Assembly (NCBI RefSeq): GCF_011765465.1
Contig: NZ_CP050265.1
Location: 1,302,001-1,366,000 of the forward strand
DNA length: 64,000 nt
Direction: 5' to 3'
Origin: Erythrobacter sp.
GTDB lineage: Bacteria > Pseudomonadota > Alphaproteobacteria > Sphingomonadales > Sphingomonadaceae
The notes under the pieces were generated by a model that was not told the origin of the DNA, did not search any database, and saw nothing but the letters and a program-made list of their open reading frames with translations. A program made the position numbers and the translations under genes. Each line of letters begins with the position of its first letter. The first letter of the stretch is position 1. This document shows, piece after piece, positions 45,272 through 54,181 of the stretch.

Positions 45272-45871
45272 ATGAAAATTCTCGTTGCAGGCTCCACCGG
45301 AAACACCGGCAGCCGTCTCACCCGCCAGCTGGTCGAGGCGGGCCACACCCCCATCGCGCTCCACCGCGCCTCATCCGACACGTCCACGCTGCCAGAGGGC
45401 GCGGAGCGGCGCGAGGGGGACTTGACCGACCTCGACAAAGACATATGCGCCGGGGCCGAGGTGGTCGTATTCGCCGCCGGTTCGGGAGGCGATACGGACG
45501 CGGAGATGACCGACAAGGTCGACCGCGACGGCGCGATCAGGCTGATCGACCTCGCCGAGAAGGCGGGCGCGCGGCGCTTCGTCATGCTCTCCTCGGTCGG
45601 GGCGGGCGATCCCGACCCGTCGAGCGAGCTCACTCATTACCTCAAGGCCAAGCACGCAGCCGACGAACACCTGAAGGCTTCGGACATCGCCTACACCATC
45701 GTCCGGCCGGTCGCGCTGACCGACGATGACGGCGATCGCAACGTGAGGCTCGGCGACGAGGTCGATCCCGGCGGCAAGGCCGCGCGCGGCGATGTCGCCG
45801 CAGTGCTTGCCCGCGCCGCGACCGACCCCGCGCTCGAAGGCAAGGTTTTCCTGATGGAAAGCGTCGGCTGA
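45272..45871 (+). CDS. NAD(P)-binding atypical SDR protein
   Basis: A 199-residue protein of the extended/atypical SDR superfamily (NAD(P)H-binding, YwnB/HSCARG-like). The N-terminal motif is MKILVAGSTGNTGSRLTRQL, a GxTGxTG dinucleotide site. GAEVVVFAAGSGGDTDAEM and RFVMLSSVGAGDP follow, with YLKAKHAADEHLKASDIAYT in the place of the catalytic YxxxK, where the Tyr and Lys are present but shifted in context. ATG 45272 has AGGA upstream; the in-frame TTG two codons before is less likely. Related small proteins act as NADPH sensors or reductases. No specific substrate can be given. Confidence 0.85.
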   Translation: MKILVAGSTGNTGSRLTRQLVEAGHTPIALHRASSDTSTLPEGAERREGDLTDLDKDICAGAEVVVFAAGSGGDTDAEMTDKVDRDGAIRLIDLAEKAGARRFVMLSSVGAGDPDPSSELTHYLKAKHAADEHLKASDIAYTIVRPVALTDDDGDRNVRLGDEVDPGGKAARGDVAAVLARAATDPALEGKVFLMESVG

Positions 45872-45959
45872 CCGGAGCCAGAAGCCCGGCCCATGCGGCC
45901 TTGAGTCCGTTATCTTCCCTTGGCACAAACTGCCGGAGGTGCGGATCACGGAGCAGCGC

Positions 45960-48191
45960 ATGGCGACATCGGACAACCCGGCTGGCGGCGGACGGACTTT
46001 CATGCGGACATCGGCAGGCGCGGTCCGCACCGCGCCGCCACTGGCCTCGGGTGTCCGGCTCGGGCCGTGGGCGGTGGAAGAGCCACTGGCGACCGGCGGG
46101 ATGGGCCAGGTTTATCGCGCAAGGCGCGCCGACGGCGTCTACGACCAGGCGGTCGCGATCAAGCTCATCCATGACAGCGATCCGGTCCGCGTCGAGCGCT
46201 TCGGTGCCGAGCGGCAGCGGCTCGCGGAAATGGACCATCCCGGCATTGCCCGCATCATCGACGGGGGCACGCATGAGGACGGCCGACCGTGGATGGCGAT
46301 GGAACTGGTCGACGGCGAGCCGATCATGCCGCAGGCATCGGCCCTGCCGCGCAGGGATCGCCTGCGGCTTTTTGTCGCGCTGTGTTCGGCGGTATCGCAC
46401 GCCCATGGCCGGCTGGTCCTGCACCGCGATCTCAAGGCGCAGAACGTGCTGCTCGATTCCAGCGGCGCGGTGCGGCTCATCGACTTCGGCATCGCCTCGC
46501 TGGCCGAGGGCGAGGATGCGCCGAGCGGGAGTTTTACCGCGGCCACCGCAGCGCCCGAACAGCTGCGCGGCGAGGCGCCCACGGTCCAGACCGACATCTT
46601 CGCGCTCGGCTGCATCCTTCACGAACTGCTGACAGGCACCGTGCCCGCGCGCAATGACGACCGCAGCGTCCGGCTGGACGCGGGCGCGATCGCCGATCCC
46701 GATCTTGTCGCCGTAATCAGGCGGGCGACCGCGCCGCTTCCGCAGGATCGCTATGCCACCGCCGAGGCGCTCGGCGCCGATGTCGCAGCGGTCCTCGAAC
46801 ACCGCCCGGTCGCCGCCCGGCAGGGCGGCGCGCTCTATCGCGGGCGCAAATTCGTTCGCCGGGCGCCCGTGGCAAGCGCGATGGCCGGAGCCTTTGTCGC
46901 GGCGCTTGTCGGAGGCATCGCGGTGAGCCTCAATTTCGCCCGGGAGGCCGAGGCCGCAGCCGCGCAGGCGCAGACGGAGCTCGCACGCGCGGAATTCTTC
47001 CTCGACCGCGCCCAGGCATTGAACGAGGCCAAGGATGCCTATGGCGACCTGCTGCGCCGACTGACGGCCAGCGAAGCCGACGTGGAACGCGAATCGCGCC
47101 TTTTGATGGAGCGCTGGCGCGAAGCGCACGACAATCGCGACATCGCGCCGGGAACCGCGGCGGCGATCAGCTATGCAGTGGGGATGCATTTTGCCCTGCG
47201 GCGGGACGAGCGCAGGGCGATCGAGGTTCTCGAGCCTTGGATTTCCGAAGGCTACGGGCCCGAAGGGCTGGTCGATCTGGCACGGGTTTTCCTTGCAAGT
47301 TCATACGATGAAACGGGTCAGAGCGAAAAGGCAATCGCCATTCTCGAAGAGCTGGACCGCGAAATGTCCGCCAATTTCGATGCCAATTCGATCAACCATG
47401 TTCAGGTCGTCAGCGCTCTTGCAGGTTCCAACAACAAGCCAGAAGCACAGCAGCGCGTCATCGACGTGATCGAAGCCGCGCTGGAGACCGAAGATGCGCC
47501 GCATTACCGGGCATTCCTGTGGAACCAGTTGGGCAGTGCGCGCCTTGGCGTCGGCGACCGGGTCGGCGCGACTTCCGCCTATCGCGAAGCGGTGAACACG
47601 GATGCGGCGAATCCACTGGCCGATCAGGCCAATCTCGGCACCGCGCGGGTGAACCTGGCAGCGAGCGAGCTCTATTTCGCGGACCGGCCCGCAGCCTCGC
47701 GCAAGCAAGCCGACATCGTACTCGGCACGATGCGCGAGGCCATCGGCGAGAATGTGATGACCGGCTTTGCCCATATGCTGCGCGGCGAGGCGAAGCTTGC
47801 CGGCGGAGACCGTGCCGGCGCTCTTGACGACACGCGCATCGGGCTGGAGATGATCGCGCGCTACAACAGCGACACCTCCAAGAGCTGGATCAACGGCGCG
47901 TGCGCTCACGCTGCGGCGCTGGTGGCCAATGGCGATCTGGCAGGCGCCGACACGCTGATTGCCCGAATGGAGGCCGTCGCCCGCGAGAATGACTATTCCA
48001 CGACAATGGGCGAACTGGCACGGGCCCGCCTGCTGGCAACGCGCGGCGATATCGCCGGCGCGCGCAAGCAACTGGCGCTGGCGCGCGCGAACAAGGCGGG
48101 GCTCGAACGCGGAATGCCCAATGCCTGGCGATTGGCCCAGGCCGAAGCCTGGGTCGCTGCCGAAGCCGAGGCGCTGGCAGGCAGCGAATAA
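45960..48191 (+). CDS. Membrane Ser/Thr protein kinase with TPR-like C-terminal region
   Basis: The 743-residue protein starts at ATG 45960, which has GGAG six bases upstream. The kinase domain (about 35-285) is complete: ATGGMGQVYRA P-loop, catalytic-pair Lys68 in VAIKLIH, HRDLKAQNVLLD catalytic loop (155-166), DFG (175-177) and AAPEQLRGE activation segment end. One transmembrane helix (about 303-324, SAMAGAFVAALVGGIAVSL) is followed by a periplasmic or extracytoplasmic helical region of about 410 residues with TPR-like repeats. This is the layout of PknB-type sensors in acidobacteria, planctomycetes and some sphingomonads. It is convergent with an ECF sigma gene 27 bases away; partner or target relation is inferred. 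Confidence 0.9.
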   Translation: MATSDNPAGGGRTFMRTSAGAVRTAPPLASGVRLGPWAVEEPLATGGMGQVYRARRADGVYDQAVAIKLIHDSDPVRVERFGAERQRLAEMDHPGIARIIDGGTHEDGRPWMAMELVDGEPIMPQASALPRRDRLRLFVALCSAVSHAHGRLVLHRDLKAQNVLLDSSGAVRLIDFGIASLAEGEDAPSGSFTAATAAPEQLRGEAPTVQTDIFALGCILHELLTGTVPARNDDRSVRLDAGAIADPDLVAVIRRATAPLPQDRYATAEALGADVAAVLEHRPVAARQGGALYRGRKFVRRAPVASAMAGAFVAALVGGIAVSLNFAREAEAAAAQAQTELARAEFFLDRAQALNEAKDAYGDLLRRLTASEADVERESRLLMERWREAHDNRDIAPGTAAAISYAVGMHFALRRDERRAIEVLEPWISEGYGPEGLVDLARVFLASSYDETGQSEKAIAILEELDREMSANFDANSINHVQVVSALAGSNNKPEAQQRVIDVIEAALETEDAPHYRAFLWNQLGSARLGVGDRVGATSAYREAVNTDAANPLADQANLGTARVNLAASELYFADRPAASRKQADIVLGTMREAIGENVMTGFAHMLRGEAKLAGGDRAGALDDTRIGLEMIARYNSDTSKSWINGACAHAAALVANGDLAGADTLIARMEAVARENDYSTTMGELARARLLATRGDIAGARKQLALARANKAGLERGMPNAWRLAQAEAWVAAEAEALAGSE

Positions 48192-48218
48192 ACGAGGCTC
48201 CCGGTCAGGCGGTTTCGG

Positions 48219-48827
48219 TCAACCCGCAGCCATCCCCATCCTCTGGGCCAGCCATTCGCGCGCCTCGCTCCAATCGCGGCGGATGGTGCGCGCGGACACG
48301 CCGAGCACGCTGGCGGTTTCGTCCTCGGTCATGCCGCCGAAATAGCGCGCGTCCACGACCTTGAGCCAGCGCGGGTTGCACGCCTCAAGCGCGCGCAGCA
48401 ACTGGGCGATCCCGACCAGTTCCTCGGGCGTTTCGGAGAATTCGGGGAAGAGCGGCGACCGCTCGTCAAGCGTCACGGCGCTTTCCCCGCCCCCGCGCTT
48501 GCCCGCCAGCTTGCGCCGCGCGTGGTCGATGATGACGTGGCGCATCGCCAGATTGGCCGCGCGGATGAAATGCGCGCCATCGTCGAACAGCGCTTCGCCG
48601 CCGATGCGGACATAGGCTTCGTGCAGCAGGTCGACGGTGCTCAGGGTGTCATTGAGGCCATTGCGGCGGCGCTTGGCGCGGGCAATGCCGATCAGCGTGT
48701 CGTAGTGTTCGGCGATAAGGGCTTCGGCGCGCTCCCGCTCGTCAGGTTCATAGGCCGTCAACCCGGCGAAGCCGTCGCTGTCGCTCGCCCGGTCCGGCCC
48801 GAATTCACCCGATTGCACGTCCAGCAA
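48219..48827 (-). CDS. ECF RNA polymerase sigma factor (TIGR02999-like)
   Basis: A 202-residue sigma-70 family factor. Region 2 shows ALIAEHYDTLIGIARAKRRR and TLSTVDLLHEAYVRIGGEAL, then AMRHVIIDHARRKLAGKRGG, a signature of the group of ECF sigma factors often linked to Ser/Thr kinases rather than anti-sigma factors. Region 4 HTH is RYFGGMTEDETASVLGVSAR with TIRRDWSEAREWL. No anti-sigma gene lies beside it. It is convergent with the kinase at 45960, so regulation by phosphorylation is plausible (inference). It is divergent from the RND operon, whose promoter region has repeated motifs, and that operon is a candidate target. Confidence 0.88.
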   Translation of the reverse strand: MLDVQSGEFGPDRASDSDGFAGLTAYEPDERERAEALIAEHYDTLIGIARAKRRRNGLNDTLSTVDLLHEAYVRIGGEALFDDGAHFIRAANLAMRHVIIDHARRKLAGKRGGGESAVTLDERSPLFPEFSETPEELVGIAQLLRALEACNPRWLKVVDARYFGGMTEDETASVLGVSARTIRRDWSEAREWLAQRMGMAAG

Positions 48828-49235
48828 GATCGCCTAGTCCCTTTCGCATCCGAACATGGCGCGGGTCGAACGGCTCCCACCGCCCGGCCCGCGTAATGTC
48901 GATGATTGCCTCGCAGGGACACACCCGCGGTGATGCCCCGGCAACAATGCCCCACTGCTGCCGGCTATGCGGAACGCGGCGGGAATTTCTTCTTTTGCGC
49001 CATAAACTTGTCCGCAAAACCGCCGGTTTGCAAGAAAATTTGTCCGGTTTTGCCGCGCGATTGCGTCTTTCAAGGTGAGCGCGCGGTTGGCGGGCGATCC
49101 GGCAGGAGAGCCGGGCATCCCGCGCCCCTCTTTCGAACTGCGCGTTCGCAACCATCGGCCCTGCCTTGCCGCCTCACCCGCCATTCGGCGGCAGGTGGAT
49201 CAGGGCCAGCGAGCAGCAGTGTTGGAGGAATGCAG
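48828..49235. promoter_or_regulatory. 408-base divergent intergenic region with repeats
   Basis: No gene is seen between the sigma factor and RND operon. At 49014-49031 GCAAAACCG/CCGGTTTGC forms an imperfect 18-bp inverted repeat, and CCGGTTTTGC recurs at 49044-49053. TTGTCCG occurs twice, at 49008 and 49040, 32 bases apart, about three helical turns. This looks like an operator cluster. A sequence like GGAATTT at 48981 could be part of an ECF promoter. Confidence 0.4.
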
Positions 49236-51599
49236 ATGCCCGAGCAGGACCGCCCCGACGAAGCACGCCTCGATGCCCGGCGGAGCGCGATCATGGACGC
49301 AGGCTTTCCCGAGATCGAATGGCCGACCCTGTCGGGGATGATCGTCGACCTGCCGTGGGTGACGACGCTGATCGGCCTGCTGCCGGTCGCGCTTTTCGCC
49401 GCGGGCCTCGCCTGGCTGGAACGCGATCCCTCGGTCGATGCCTTCGTCAGCCACGACCATCCTGCCTGGCAGGCGCGCGAACTGGCGCGCGAAACCTTCG
49501 GGCTGGAAGACCCGGCCATCGTGGTATTCGCCGAGGAGCCGGGGACCAGCGCCTTCAACGCCCCGACCCTTTCGGCGGTCGACCGCTTCACCGACGAGGT
49601 CGCCGCGCTCGAGGGCGTCGAGCCGGGCGTCATCAGCATCGGATCGGAAAAGGCGATCCTCGCCACGGCGGCGGGCGATCTCGAAGCGCCCGAAATCATC
49701 GATCCCTATGCAATCGACCCGCAGGCATCGCTCGAACTCTATCGGCAGATGCCCGCGCTCGCGCAGACTCTTGTTTCGGAGAACGAGGACGCGCTGATGG
49801 TGATCGTCCCCGTCACCGATCCCAACCGCGCCGAAGAGGTGACCGCCGCGATGCGCGACCTCGCCCAGGAGCTCGCACCGCCCGGGGTCAGTGTGTACCA
49901 GTCGGGCGTTGCGACGATGAATGCGCGGCTGGCCGAGCACATCGCGGGCGACACGCGGGTCTTCCTGCCCGCCGCCTTCGTGGTGATCGGCCTGTTCCTG
50001 CTGCTCGCGCTGCGTCGCGCGCGGGCGATCATCGGCCCGATCGTGGTCGTGATCGGCTCTGCCCTGAGCGCGGTCGGGGCGATCGGCCTGTTCGGGTCGA
50101 AGTACTACCTCATCACCACCGCCCTGCCTGTCGTGGTCATGGCGATTGCCGTTGCCGACAGCATCCACCTCACGCTCGCCTACCAGCGCGCCCGCGCGCA
50201 GGCGCCGCAGGGCACGCGCGCGCAGGCGATGAAGGCCGCGATCGACAAAGTGGCGCTGCCGATTGTCCTGACCAGCGTGACGACCGCTCTCGGCTTTGCG
50301 GGCCTTGCGATCGGATCTCCGATGAAGCCGATTGCCGATTTCGGCCTCGTCGGCGCGGTCGGCGTGATGGTCGCCTGCGTGCTCAGCCTGACCGTGCTGC
50401 CGCTCATCCAGATGCGCCTTGCCGACCTGCCGCCGGCGGTGGTCCGCGCGCGGCGGCTCGACGACCTGCTCTCCCGCATCGCGCAGTGGAGCGCGCTGCG
50501 CCCCGCCCCCGCGCTCGCGCTGTCGGCAGTGGTGGTTGGCGGCGCTATCATCGCCGCCTCCCAGGTCGAATTCGATTACGAGCGGCGCAACTACTTCACG
50601 CCCGGCGACGACGTGCTGGTCGCCGACGACCTCATCGCCGAGCGGTTCTCGGGCGGCAACATCCTCGATGTCGTGATCGACAGCGGCGAGGACGAGGCGC
50701 TGCTCACCGCCGGGGCCGTGCGCGACATCGTCGGCCTGCAGCAGCGGCTCGAAGCCATGCCCGCAATCGGCAAGGTCACGAGCTACGGCGATGCGATCGG
50801 CCTGATGCACGAGAGGCTCAACGCCGCTCCCCCGGGCGCGCTGCCCGACAGGAGGGATGCGCCCGCGCAATATATGTTCCTCTACGAGGCGAGCGGCGAT
50901 CCCGGCGATTTCGACGCCCAGCTCGATTTCACAAGGCGTTTCGCGATGGTGCGCGGCTATCTCGAGAACGGGGAATATTCATCGACCAAGCCGGTCATCC
51001 GGGAGGTCGGCGCCATCGTCGAGGACTGGTCGCGCGAAAGCGGGCTCGACGCTTCGCTGAGCGGGCGGATGGCGGTCAATGACGGGTGGATGGATTCGCT
51101 CAAGGCCAGCCACCCCTTCACCATCGGCGCCGCAGTGCTGATGGTGTGGGCCGCGACCTTCGTGCTGCTGCGCGGCTTCGGCCCGGCGATGGTCGCGATG
51201 CTCCCGGTGCTTTCGGGCATCGCGCTGCTCTATGCCGCGATGGGCCTTGCCGGGATCGACCTTGCCCCGGCGACCAGTATGTGCGCCGCGATTGCCGCCG
51301 GGCTCGGGGTCGATTTCGGGATCCACCTCGTCCAGGAACTGCGCAGCCGGATCGCGCGCGGGGACGACCTGATCGCCGCGCTTTCGGGCAATTACGTCAC
51401 CGTCATGCGCGCCTGCTTCTTCAGCGCGGTCAGCCTCGGCGCAGGCTTCACCGTCGTCGCGCTGAGCGAGACGCCGGTGCTGCGCTGGTTCGGCGTCCTG
51501 ATCGCCTTTGCCGCGATGGGCAGCCTGTTCGGCGCGCTCGTCCTCGTTCCCGCAATCGCTTCCATCACCTCGAAAAAATGGAGTTCGACCAATGCATAG
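49236..51599 (+). CDS. RND/MMPL-family transporter
   Basis: A 787-residue inner-membrane protein with 12 predicted helices arranged as two halves, each with one helix, a large periplasmic loop and five helices. Half one has LPWVTTLIGLLPVALFAAGL, then MAIAVADSIHLTLAYQRARA with the proton-relay Asp, and FGLVGAVGVMVACVLSLTVL. Half two repeats this (AAIAAGLGVDFGIHLVQELR). It belongs to the HpnN/MmpL-like single-polypeptide exporters that move lipids rather than drugs. ATG 49236 lies seven bases after GGAGG; ATG six bases earlier is too close. It overlaps the next gene by eight bases. With the two following genes it forms a likely trans-envelope lipid pathway. Confidence 0.9.
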   Translation: MPEQDRPDEARLDARRSAIMDAGFPEIEWPTLSGMIVDLPWVTTLIGLLPVALFAAGLAWLERDPSVDAFVSHDHPAWQARELARETFGLEDPAIVVFAEEPGTSAFNAPTLSAVDRFTDEVAALEGVEPGVISIGSEKAILATAAGDLEAPEIIDPYAIDPQASLELYRQMPALAQTLVSENEDALMVIVPVTDPNRAEEVTAAMRDLAQELAPPGVSVYQSGVATMNARLAEHIAGDTRVFLPAAFVVIGLFLLLALRRARAIIGPIVVVIGSALSAVGAIGLFGSKYYLITTALPVVVMAIAVADSIHLTLAYQRARAQAPQGTRAQAMKAAIDKVALPIVLTSVTTALGFAGLAIGSPMKPIADFGLVGAVGVMVACVLSLTVLPLIQMRLADLPPAVVRARRLDDLLSRIAQWSALRPAPALALSAVVVGGAIIAASQVEFDYERRNYFTPGDDVLVADDLIAERFSGGNILDVVIDSGEDEALLTAGAVRDIVGLQQRLEAMPAIGKVTSYGDAIGLMHERLNAAPPGALPDRRDAPAQYMFLYEASGDPGDFDAQLDFTRRFAMVRGYLENGEYSSTKPVIREVGAIVEDWSRESGLDASLSGRMAVNDGWMDSLKASHPFTIGAAVLMVWAATFVLLRGFGPAMVAMLPVLSGIALLYAAMGLAGIDLAPATSMCAAIAAGLGVDFGIHLVQELRSRIARGDDLIAALSGNYVTVMRACFFSAVSLGAGFTVVALSETPVLRWFGVLIAFAAMGSLFGALVLVPAIASITSKKWSSTNA

Positions 51600-52410
51600 G
51601 CCCCTGCGCAGGCTTGCACTGATCGCCGTTTCGGCGGCCGCCGCCCTGTCCCTCCCGCTCGCCGCATCGGCGCAGAAGGCCATGACGGGCGAGACAATCG
51701 CCCGAAACATCGCCGAGCGACCCAATGCCGACCCGCGCAAGGGCACTATTACGTTCACGATGCGCGACAGGGGCCGCTCGCGCACGCGCGCCGCGAAGAT
51801 GTTGCGCACCGAAAGCAAGGCGACCCACCGCCTGCTGCTCGCGTTCGACACGCCCGCCAGCATCCGCGGGACATCCTTCCTGAGCTATGATCACAAGGCC
51901 GCCGACAAGACGGACGAGACCTGGCTCTACCTGCCCGCGACCAGCCGCACCCGCCGCGTGCCGGCATCCGACCGGGCGGACAGCTTCATGGGAACCGAAT
52001 TGTCCTATGGCGACGTCAAGGACAGCTTCATCTTCGGCCTTGCCGATTACACTTTCTCCTCCGCAGGCCGCGCGGCCAACGGGCGATACATCCTCAAGGG
52101 CAAGGCGCGCGATGCGAAGACGGCGCGCGAGATCGGCTATGGCGGCTTCACCGCCGAGGTCGACCCGGCGACCTGGTTCCCGCGCCGGATCACCTTCACC
52201 GATCCTGCAGGCCGCAAGCTCAAGACCATTGCGGTGCGCGATCTGGAAAAGGTCGGTGCTTCGTGGACGGCGACGGATTTCACCGTGACCAATCACCGCA
52301 CCGGCCGCTCGACCAAGGTGACGGTGACGGGGCTCGCCCGGGCATCGGGGGCGAATGACAGGCTGTTCGACCCGGCGCGGCTCGACCGCGCGGCCGGCCG
52401 GATGCCGTGA
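51592..52410 (+). CDS. Periplasmic LolA-like outer-membrane lipoprotein-sorting protein
   Basis: A 272-residue exported protein (signal MHRPLRRLALIAVSAAAALS, cleavage after AASA). The fold is that of the LolA/LolB-like 'outer membrane lipoprotein-sorting' family: FDTPASIRGTSFLSYDHKAA, DETWLYLPATSRTRRVPASD and MGTELSYGDVKD are its hallmark stretches. It should bind a hydrophobic ligand in a half-barrel. Its ATG lies inside the last codons of the RND gene (8-base overlap) and its stop overlaps the next start as GTGA, so all three are coupled. The partner order RND - carrier - outer-membrane protein suggests that it ferries a lipid across the periplasm. Confidence 0.9.
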   Translation: MHRPLRRLALIAVSAAAALSLPLAASAQKAMTGETIARNIAERPNADPRKGTITFTMRDRGRSRTRAAKMLRTESKATHRLLLAFDTPASIRGTSFLSYDHKAADKTDETWLYLPATSRTRRVPASDRADSFMGTELSYGDVKDSFIFGLADYTFSSAGRAANGRYILKGKARDAKTAREIGYGGFTAEVDPATWFPRRITFTDPAGRKLKTIAVRDLEKVGASWTATDFTVTNHRTGRSTKVTVTGLARASGANDRLFDPARLDRAAGRMP

Positions 52411-53669
52411 GGGTCGCCGCCGCATCCTGCGCCCTTGCGCTGGGCCTCGCTGCAGCGGGCGCGAGCGCGCAGACGGTCGATGGCACGCTTGTCGCGGCAG
52501 CCGACGAGGACGGGCTCGCCAAGGCCAGCGTGCTGATCGAGCCCGAGACGATCACCTCGCTCGGCCCCGGCGTGGAACTGGTCGCATCGCTGCGGATCGA
52601 AGCGGCCGGTTCGGAAACGGGGACGGGGTCGCGCAGCGGCTTTTCCCCGATCTCCGCGCCGCTCGTCAAAGGCGATGATTTCCGCATCGAGCTCGACGAG
52701 TTCTATCTCGCGATCCCCGCCGGCGCGCTCGAGTTCAGGCTCGGCAAGCAGGAGATCGCATGGGGGTCGATCGATGGCGCGCGGGTGGTCGATACGGTCA
52801 GCCCCGCGCGCCTGACCGAAGGGCTCGCGCGCGATCCACGGCCCGACCGCATCGCGATATGGGCCGCGCGGGTGCAGGCGATTATCGGCCGGGTCGATCT
52901 CGACCTCGTTTTCGCACCAGACCCGACCGTGAACCAGCTGGCCGAGCCCGGCGCGGCCTTCTTCCCGCAGGCCCCGCGCTTCCTTGCAGGGCTGCAACCC
53001 ACCGGCCCCCTGCCGCCGATCCGCCGTGAAGATCGCGGCGACCTTATCGGCGATGCCACCATCGGCGCGCGCGTCTCCTACCGGCTTAATGCGGGCGACC
53101 TTCGCGTGTCCTTCGTGCGCGGCATCGACCAGGACGGCGTTCCCGTTTTCGACGGCCGGCAGATCGAGCTGCGCCACCCGCGCAGGCATACGTTCGGGCT
53201 CGAATTCGTGCGCCAGTTCGGCGCGGTCGTGGGCAGGCTGGAGGCCGCGTGGACGCCCGATGCGCGCTTCGTGGTGGCAGACTCCTTCGGCAGCGAAGTC
53301 GCGGAAGTCGACCGCATCGTCGGCGGCGTGGGAGCGGATTTTTCGGGGCCGTGGGACACCTATGTCAACGTGCAGCTGATCGCCGACCACGTCTCGTCCG
53401 ACCGCGAACTGGTCCGCCCGCGAACCGACGTGATCTCGACCCTGCGGGTGCAGAAGGACTTCGACGACAACCGCCATGCGCTGCGGGCCGAATGGCTCAA
53501 TTCGCTGAGCGACGGCGATGGCCTCGTGCGCCTCGAATTGTCGCGCCGGCTCGATGATCGTTTTGCGATCTTCCTCGGCGGCGACATCTTCTACGGCACG
53601 GCGCGCGGCATCTTCGGGCAGTTCTCGGACAGCTCGCGCTTCCTCGGCGGGCTGCGCTTCGCGCTCTGA
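52407..53669 (+). CDS. Outer-membrane beta-barrel protein of the RND operon (DUF1302-like)
   Basis: A 420-residue protein with a signal peptide (VAAASCALALGLAAAGASAQ) that starts with GTG overlapping the previous stop. It has beta-strand periodicity throughout: FRIELDEFYLAIPAGALEFR, LGKQEIAWGSIDGARVVDT, NRHALRAEWLNSLSDGD, and ends SSRFLGGLRFAL with hydrophobic terminal residues, as in outer-membrane barrels. LGKQEIAWG is a hallmark of the DUF1302/alginate-export-like proteins found next to RND and LolA-like genes. It is probably the outer-membrane receptor or exit of the pathway. The transported molecule is unknown. Confidence 0.8.
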   Translation: MRVAAASCALALGLAAAGASAQTVDGTLVAAADEDGLAKASVLIEPETITSLGPGVELVASLRIEAAGSETGTGSRSGFSPISAPLVKGDDFRIELDEFYLAIPAGALEFRLGKQEIAWGSIDGARVVDTVSPARLTEGLARDPRPDRIAIWAARVQAIIGRVDLDLVFAPDPTVNQLAEPGAAFFPQAPRFLAGLQPTGPLPPIRREDRGDLIGDATIGARVSYRLNAGDLRVSFVRGIDQDGVPVFDGRQIELRHPRRHTFGLEFVRQFGAVVGRLEAAWTPDARFVVADSFGSEVAEVDRIVGGVGADFSGPWDTYVNVQLIADHVSSDRELVRPRTDVISTLRVQKDFDDNRHALRAEWLNSLSDGDGLVRLELSRRLDDRFAIFLGGDIFYGTARGIFGQFSDSSRFLGGLRFAL

Positions 53670-53691
53670 TCGAGCAAGCGGGCGCGCGTCG

Positions 53692-54144
53692 TCAGGGCCC
53701 TTCCGCCTCGGTCGGCTCCCATACGAGGATGCCGCCATCGGCCATCAGCGCCATGTTGAGTCGCCCACCCCGGATCACATAGCTGCGCACATAGCCGAGC
53801 TGCTGGCCGAGTTTCTCGCTGAGCGAATCCGGCGGGCACATCGCCATGGTCGAGGCGATGTTGCCGAATTGCAGCGAACCCTGGCCCGCGCCGGTGCTTT
53901 CGGCCTCGTAGGAGCTGCGCCCGCGATTGCAGTCGAGTTTCATGTAGGCGGTCCCGTCCTCGCCGAAGGTGATCGTGTAGCGGTCGGGATTGTTCGCGCG
54001 CGTCGTGCCCTGAGCATCGTCCATCGACTGCATTTCGAGCAGCCGCCAACTCGTGCCGGTCAGCGGATCGGACGGCTCGGGCGTCGTCGTGCAGGCCGCA
54101 AGCAGGCTCGCACCGAGAGCGGCGGCTATTGCGGTCTTCATCAT
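53692..54144 (-). CDS. META-domain (HslJ-like) lipoprotein
   Basis: A 150-residue lipoprotein with lipobox LAAC followed by TTTPEPSD. The META domain has LTGTSWRLLEMQSM at the start, RYTITFGEDGTAYMKLDCNR, and IASTMAMCPPDSLSEKL, the family motif in which two Cys residues probably form a disulfide. The end is MALMADGGILVWEPTEAEG. HslJ-type proteins are linked to stress and antibiotic tolerance in other bacteria, but the mechanism is unclear. Two adjacent ATG codons at 54144 and 54141 follow GGGAG. It is downstream of the phosphoesterase lipoprotein with a 37-base gap. Confidence 0.85.
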   Translation of the reverse strand: MMKTAIAAALGASLLAACTTTPEPSDPLTGTSWRLLEMQSMDDAQGTTRANNPDRYTITFGEDGTAYMKLDCNRGRSSYEAESTGAGQGSLQFGNIASTMAMCPPDSLSEKLGQQLGYVRSYVIRGGRLNMALMADGGILVWEPTEAEGP

Positions 54145-54181
54145 TGCTGTTTCTCCCTTGGTGTGAAGGTCGGTCCGTCCG

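Noticed and set aside
49200..50870. 556-residue minus-strand frame in the RND region
   Set aside because: Shadow of the RND transporter; rich in Arg, His and Asp with no membrane helices or family motifs.
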